The position numbers were made by a program, and so were the translations under genes. This document shows, piece by piece, positions 60,233 to 64,000 of a stretch of 64,000 nt of DNA. How positions within the stretch are numbered: position 1 is the stretch's first letter; each line of letters opens with the position of its first letter. Origin of the DNA: Bacteroidales bacterium (GTDB lineage: Bacteria > Bacteroidota > Bacteroidia > Bacteroidales > UBA932); the NCBI GenBank assembly GCA_017412645.1, contig JAFPWX010000022.1:152650-216649 (forward strand), read 5' to 3'. A model generated the notes under the pieces. That model was not told the DNA's origin, searched no databases, and was given only the letters and a program-made list of their open reading frames with translations.

Positions 60233-61350
60233 TGAAGTACTACCTCATAGCGGGCGAAGCATCGGGCGACCTGCATGGCAGCAACCTGATGAAGGGCCTT
60301 GTGGCCGAAGACCCGAAAGCGGAGTTTCGCTTCTGGGGCGGAGGCTTCATGGAGGCAGTCGGGGGCACGAAGGTGCGGGACTACGCCGCAACCGCGGTAA
60401 TGGGTCTTGCGGACGTTGTAAGCAGCCTGGGAAAGATTTCCAGAAACCTTCGCGACTGCAAGGCTGATATCCTGGAATGGAAACCTGATGTGGTGATTCT
60501 CATAGACTATCCCGGCTTCAATATGAAGATCGCGCAGTTCTGCCACGAGCACGGCGTGCGCGTCTTCTATTACATCGCTCCAAAAACCTGGGCATCCCGT
60601 GAGGGCCGCAACCGCAAACTCAAAGCCTGGGTGGACAAACTCTTCATAGTTTTCCCGTTCGAGATTCCATACTTCACGGAAAGAGACATTCCGTTTATTT
60701 ATGAGGGAAATCCCCTGCTCGATGCCGTGGACAATCACGAATACTCGAGGCCGGAAGAAGGCAAATACATTGCGATACTTGCAGGTTCACGCAAAGGTGA
60801 GATTTCTCACACCATGCCGAATGCGATGGCAATGGCGGATTCTTTGCATGCCCTGCCGGAATATGCAGACTACAAGTTTCTCGTGGCGGGCGCACCTTCC
60901 CGAAGCGAAGCCGATTACCTTAAATATACAGGCAGCCGCAGCTATGTGAAGGTTCTATTCGGCCGCACATACGATATCCTAAAGTATGCAGATGCTGCTC
61001 TCATCAATAGCGGCACCGCATCACTCGAAGCAGCCCTTATCGGCACGCCCCAGGTGGTATGCTGGAGCACTCAGCTAATCACCGCAGTTCTGGCCAAATA
61101 CGTGCTTCGCGTGCTCGACCACATCAAGTACATTTCCCTGGGCAACCTCATCCTGGATAAACTCGCCTTCCGCGAACTTATCCAGTTCGATTATACTCCT
61201 CAGGCCGCCGGTGATGAAATCCGCCGCCTCATGGAAGACCTCCCCTACCGCGAAGCCATGCTTTCCGATTATAAGGAAATCCGCCACCGTTTAGGCGGCA
61301 GCGGTGCTTCTCGCAAAGTGGCCCGTGCAATGATTGCCGAACTGAAGTAA
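60232..61350 (+). CDS. lpxB: lipid-A-disaccharide synthase
   Basis: A 372-residue GT19 enzyme: YYLIAGEASGDLHGSNLMKGL at the N-terminus, VVILIDYPGFNMKIAQFC, FYYIAPKTWASREGR, ILAGSRKGEI and INSGTASLEAALIGTPQVVCWS. It joins two acyl-glucosamine units in lipid A synthesis at the inner membrane. The surE-lpxB pair is common in Bacteroidetes. Confidence 0.97.
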   Translation: MKYYLIAGEASGDLHGSNLMKGLVAEDPKAEFRFWGGGFMEAVGGTKVRDYAATAVMGLADVVSSLGKISRNLRDCKADILEWKPDVVILIDYPGFNMKIAQFCHEHGVRVFYYIAPKTWASREGRNRKLKAWVDKLFIVFPFEIPYFTERDIPFIYEGNPLLDAVDNHEYSRPEEGKYIAILAGSRKGEISHTMPNAMAMADSLHALPEYADYKFLVAGAPSRSEADYLKYTGSRSYVKVLFGRTYDILKYADAALINSGTASLEAALIGTPQVVCWSTQLITAVLAKYVLRVLDHIKYISLGNLILDKLAFRELIQFDYTPQAAGDEIRRLMEDLPYREAMLSDYKEIRHRLGGSGASRKVARAMIAELK

Positions 61351-61365
61351 TCAACAACACATACA

Positions 61366-61396
61366 AAAAAGCGGCACCCGAAACCGGGAGCCGCTT
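61366..61396 (-). terminator. intrinsic terminator of the SusE/F-like gene
   Basis: On the minus strand AAGCGGC and GCCGCTT, extended by CCCGGT/ACCGGG-type pairing, form a long stem followed by six T. On the plus strand there is no T run, so lpxB has no obvious terminator of its own. Confidence 0.8.
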
Positions 61397-61415
61397 GATC
61401 TATTAGGAGAGCCTA

Positions 61416-62951
61416 TTAGTAGGTAAGTGCCACATTACCTGTGAATTCACCGGGAATGTAACCGAGTGCGAAAATCTTCATGCCAACCTCAGAAAGAGTA
61501 GTGGTGGTTCCAAGAGCAGCCTTGTCGAACTTGAGTTCCATCTGGAGAACCCTGTTGGTTGCGTCATCTACACTCTGCACAGATGCTGCAGCGGCATCGG
61601 CAGCAAGTCCTTCGCGAAGACCATTCGATGCAAACTTCACACGGTACTTCGGGTTGTCGGGATCATCGGCACCTGTACGATACCAGTCGGTAGAACCGGT
61701 GGCGGCATCGTTATCCTTGTCAAACGAGAAGTAAACATAGCTCTCATCATCAATTACATGATTCGCTGCATTTGCTTCAGCAGTTTCAACCTTAAGGTAC
61801 ACATAGATGGAAGAACCAAATGCAACAGCTTTCATTGTTGTGGTGTGGCCTTTACTGTTGGGGCCAGTAGTATTACCCTCGAGTGCAGCCCATTCGTCAT
61901 AATTGCCGTCAATCTCAACTGCATACTCTTCGACTACGATGTCGGAAATCTCTACGGTAGCACCGCTGTGACCTCCAAGACCAAGAGTCCAGTTTATGTT
62001 GTCACAGGCTTTGCCGGTGATAATAGCAGAATAAGTGTGAGCAACGTTGGCATCGAGTTTAACACCATTCCATATCTTGAACATTTCGCCCTCATGCTTT
62101 TTGTAAAGCTCAGAATTAGGATCATTGTTTGGCTCAGGATTATAGGCTGTGAAATGAATCTCAGGAGTGATTTCTGCTGTGGATTTAATGGTAATCGAAA
62201 CTAAGTATTTCTTTTCCGCAACCAGAGGAAGTGTAGCTTTGGCTGGATTGGGACGGAGGAAAAGCTGCGAATTCCAGATATTGCCAATTTCCGGAGAGCC
62301 CAAAGTCGCATCAAGGGTGTAAACACCATTTTCAACGGTAAGGTTGTCAAATGAATCTGCTTCAGTGGGAGGAACGTTAGGATTAGCCCAGTCAGTTGCG
62401 GCATAGTACTGGAAGAAGTGAATAGCACCTGCTTCTTCTGCTTCAGCCCAGGTCTTCGCTACGATAGGATTGTCTCCTTCCGGCTCGAGATCCTTCACGA
62501 ATTTGATCTTTGCCTTCTTGGTGAGGAGGTTGAGGGTGACGCTGTAGATACCGTCCTTCGCGCCGGCAATATTGTCTCCATCCTTCTGGAGGTCGAATTC
62601 AACATCATCATCAAATTTCTGGGTTGCACCGGTCTTGGGCGATGCGCCGAGATTGATGGTCCAAGCTCCGTCTTTGACGAACTTGAAGCCTTCGCCCTTA
62701 ACAGCAACTTCGGCTGCAGTCCAGACGTTGTCGCTTTCGGTCATGGCAGCGCCTTCTTTTTCGTTCCAGCCATTGGCTTTGCCAACGATGGTCCAAGTGC
62801 CAACGAGTTCCTCGTCGACCTTAGGCTCATCCACCGGCTTCTGCTCTTCCTTGTTGTCGTCGGGTTTCTCAACGGGTTCCTTTTTGCAGGAAACCATCAT
62901 CATCGCAGCTACTGCAATAATGGAGAGTGTGGTAAATAATACCTTCTTCAT
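61416..62951 (-). CDS. SusE/SusF-like outer-membrane lipoprotein
   Basis: A 511-residue lipoprotein: signal peptide with lipobox MMMVSC, a Lys/Glu/Pro spacer, an N-terminal SusE/F-type module (ELVGTWTIVGKANGWNEKEGAAMTESDNVWTA; GIYSVTLNLLTKKAKIKFV), a central carbohydrate-binding-like jelly roll (residues 165-350) and a C-terminal CBM9/DOMON-like domain (IDGNYDEWAALEG; YVYFSFDKDNDAATGSTDWYRTG). It probably binds glycans at the cell surface for the neighbouring glycoside hydrolase. Confidence 0.8.
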   Translation of the reverse strand: MKKVLFTTLSIIAVAAMMMVSCKKEPVEKPDDNKEEQKPVDEPKVDEELVGTWTIVGKANGWNEKEGAAMTESDNVWTAAEVAVKGEGFKFVKDGAWTINLGASPKTGATQKFDDDVEFDLQKDGDNIAGAKDGIYSVTLNLLTKKAKIKFVKDLEPEGDNPIVAKTWAEAEEAGAIHFFQYYAATDWANPNVPPTEADSFDNLTVENGVYTLDATLGSPEIGNIWNSQLFLRPNPAKATLPLVAEKKYLVSITIKSTAEITPEIHFTAYNPEPNNDPNSELYKKHEGEMFKIWNGVKLDANVAHTYSAIITGKACDNINWTLGLGGHSGATVEISDIVVEEYAVEIDGNYDEWAALEGNTTGPNSKGHTTTMKAVAFGSSIYVYLKVETAEANAANHVIDDESYVYFSFDKDNDAATGSTDWYRTGADDPDNPKYRVKFASNGLREGLAADAAAASVQSVDDATNRVLQMELKFDKAALGTTTTLSEVGMKIFALGYIPGEFTGNVALTY

Positions 62952-63034
62952 GTTTGAAAAAATAAAATGGTTATTGAGTTTTATTATCAGTTATCTATGA
63001 CTCACAAATATAGTAAAAAACTCAAAAAAGCGTT

Positions 63035-64000
63035 TTATTCTACACTAGGAACCTTATTTTCTGTTTCGTAGAGTTTCATTAATTCGTAGTAAACCTTGCG
63101 CGGGACAAGGTCATAAAGGCGCCCTTCAGTACCGTACGGATGCTTGGCACAGATTCCGAACCACTCCTCGTTCATATTCTCGCTCCCCTTTACATAATCA
63201 AAGTAATAACCGCCATTATGCCACGAAGGCTCGGTGTCGTGTTCGCACAGGCGCACGTCCTGGCCATGCTTCCACCATTCGTCGCTCCACTGGAAAGTAA
63301 AGCCGCCCAGACAGCTCCCGGAGGCGGACTCCGCCAGAATCTCGCGCCAGTTCGCAAGGTCGATCTCGGCCTGTCCGTTCTGCTCCTCAGCACCAGCAAG
63401 AACGTTATAAGCATCAGAGCCGAACTCGGTGAGCAGCAGCGGTTTGGGGCATTCATCTGCAACCCTTTCAAACAAATCCGTAAAGGACGCGCCACGATAT
63501 GTATTCACGCCAAATATATCGACGTCGGGGCATTCCTTCACGAACATATCCAGAAACAGCAAATCCCCGTTCACTACAGCAACCGGGACCGAAGGATCGA
63601 TGGCCTTCACCACCAAGGCAGATTCGTTCAGCAGCGAGTACAGATACTCTGCTCTCGCTGTGGATACGGAATCCGGTTCAGGGATATCTTCCGTTTCGGC
63701 ACCGTCCCAGAAGAGCCCATAGTTATTCTCGTTGCCGAGCAGATACGCCAGCAAGCCGGGAGTTCCCTTGTATCTCAAAGACATGTCACGCGCCTCCGCC
63801 ACCAGCATTTCGCGCACGTCGGTGTCGGAATAGTCGGTATGCGGCTGCCACTTCCCTCTCACCGTGAGCCCGTAGCGGCCCTGGGTGCAGTTCACCATCG
63901 TCCGGATACCGAAATTCTCCCAGATATACTCTATCCAGCGCGCCGGAATGCCATTGTAGATGCGGACGGTATTCACGCCCATATCACGCATGAGGCCGAA
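63035..64000 (-). CDS. glycoside hydrolase, TIM-barrel, partial at 5' end
   Basis: About 321 residues of the C-terminal part are visible; the frame is open through the right window edge, so the N-terminus is missing. Motifs fit the clan A (GH2-like) barrel: MGVNTVRIYNG, acid/base in LLGNENNYGL and the candidate nucleophile in LLTEFGSDA; QWSDEWWKHGQ lines the site. Substrate unknown; the family could be GH2 or a related beta-glycosidase. It precedes the SusE/F-like gene, so both may form one polysaccharide operon. Confidence 0.8.
   Translation of the reverse strand, partial: FGLMRDMGVNTVRIYNGIPARWIEYIWENFGIRTMVNCTQGRYGLTVRGKWQPHTDYSDTDVREMLVAEARDMSLRYKGTPGLLAYLLGNENNYGLFWDGAETEDIPEPDSVSTARAEYLYSLLNESALVVKAIDPSVPVAVVNGDLLFLDMFVKECPDVDIFGVNTYRGASFTDLFERVADECPKPLLLTEFGSDAYNVLAGAEEQNGQAEIDLANWREILAESASGSCLGGFTFQWSDEWWKHGQDVRLCEHDTEPSWHNGGYYFDYVKGSENMNEEWFGICAKHPYGTEGRLYDLVPRKVYYELMKLYETENKVPSVE

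Overview
The window looks like a chromosome fragment of a gut-type Bacteroidales bacterium of moderate GC. The evidence is: many -7 boxes of the Bacteroidetes form TAnnTTTG; a 286-residue primary sigma factor with the shortened N-terminus of that phylum; a tmRNA whose tag ends YALAA; a SusE/F-like lipoprotein and a TonB-dependent receptor; a glsA/glsB-type pair for glycine lipids; and the nusB-yajC-ybbR-coaE gene order. I cannot name the genus from sequence alone.

Positions 1 to about 24.3 kb are the right-hand part of a tailed-phage prophage whose left end lies outside the window. Almost everything is transcribed leftward. At the right edge a plus-strand repressor faces a small regulator. 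Next come small early genes, a primase-helicase, a remnant of a C5-cytosine methyltransferase, an intact N4/N6 methyltransferase, a lectin-like gene and a self-contained YafQ-type toxin-antitoxin cassette. A 545-bp non-coding region follows, with 13 copies of GGTAG/CTACC and an 18-bp perfect palindrome. The late genes come after it: S49 protease, capsid, probable tail tube, a PLD-family gene broken at a G10 tract, terminase small and large subunits, portal, several tail genes, a secreted DUF4468-like moron with its own promoter and terminator, and a truncated tape measure. No integrase, holin or lysin is visible here.

From 24.1 to 24.57 kb is the presumed right prophage/host junction, with paired CGGGAC repeats and several hairpins. 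The host chromosome follows: TfoX-like protein, GNAT/zinc-ribbon fusion, CDF transporter, GreA/GreB factor, tmRNA, two glycosyltransferases, tRNA-Val, tex with a ClC channel, argS, primary sigma factor, HtrA protease, dnaN with an exonuclease and a LOG protein, a BspA-like lipoprotein beside tRNA-Thr, a DUF3108 protein, a TonB receptor under a TPP riboswitch, glutaminyl cyclase, the acyltransferase pair, RNase P RNA, and rimO-DUF5606-coaE-ybbR-yajC-nusB.

The last part holds a purine-salvage cluster (deaminase plus two tandem purine nucleoside phosphorylases), a higBA toxin-antitoxin pair with two unknown genes, gap, surE-lpxB, and the edge of a polysaccharide locus (SusE/F-like lipoprotein and a glycoside hydrolase running off the right end).

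The items I would look at first are the G10 tract that separates the two halves of the PLD catalytic motif, a second G11 tract in another gene of the same prophage, the GGTAG repeat region in front of the late operon, and the in-frame deletion remnant of a cytosine methyltransferase.
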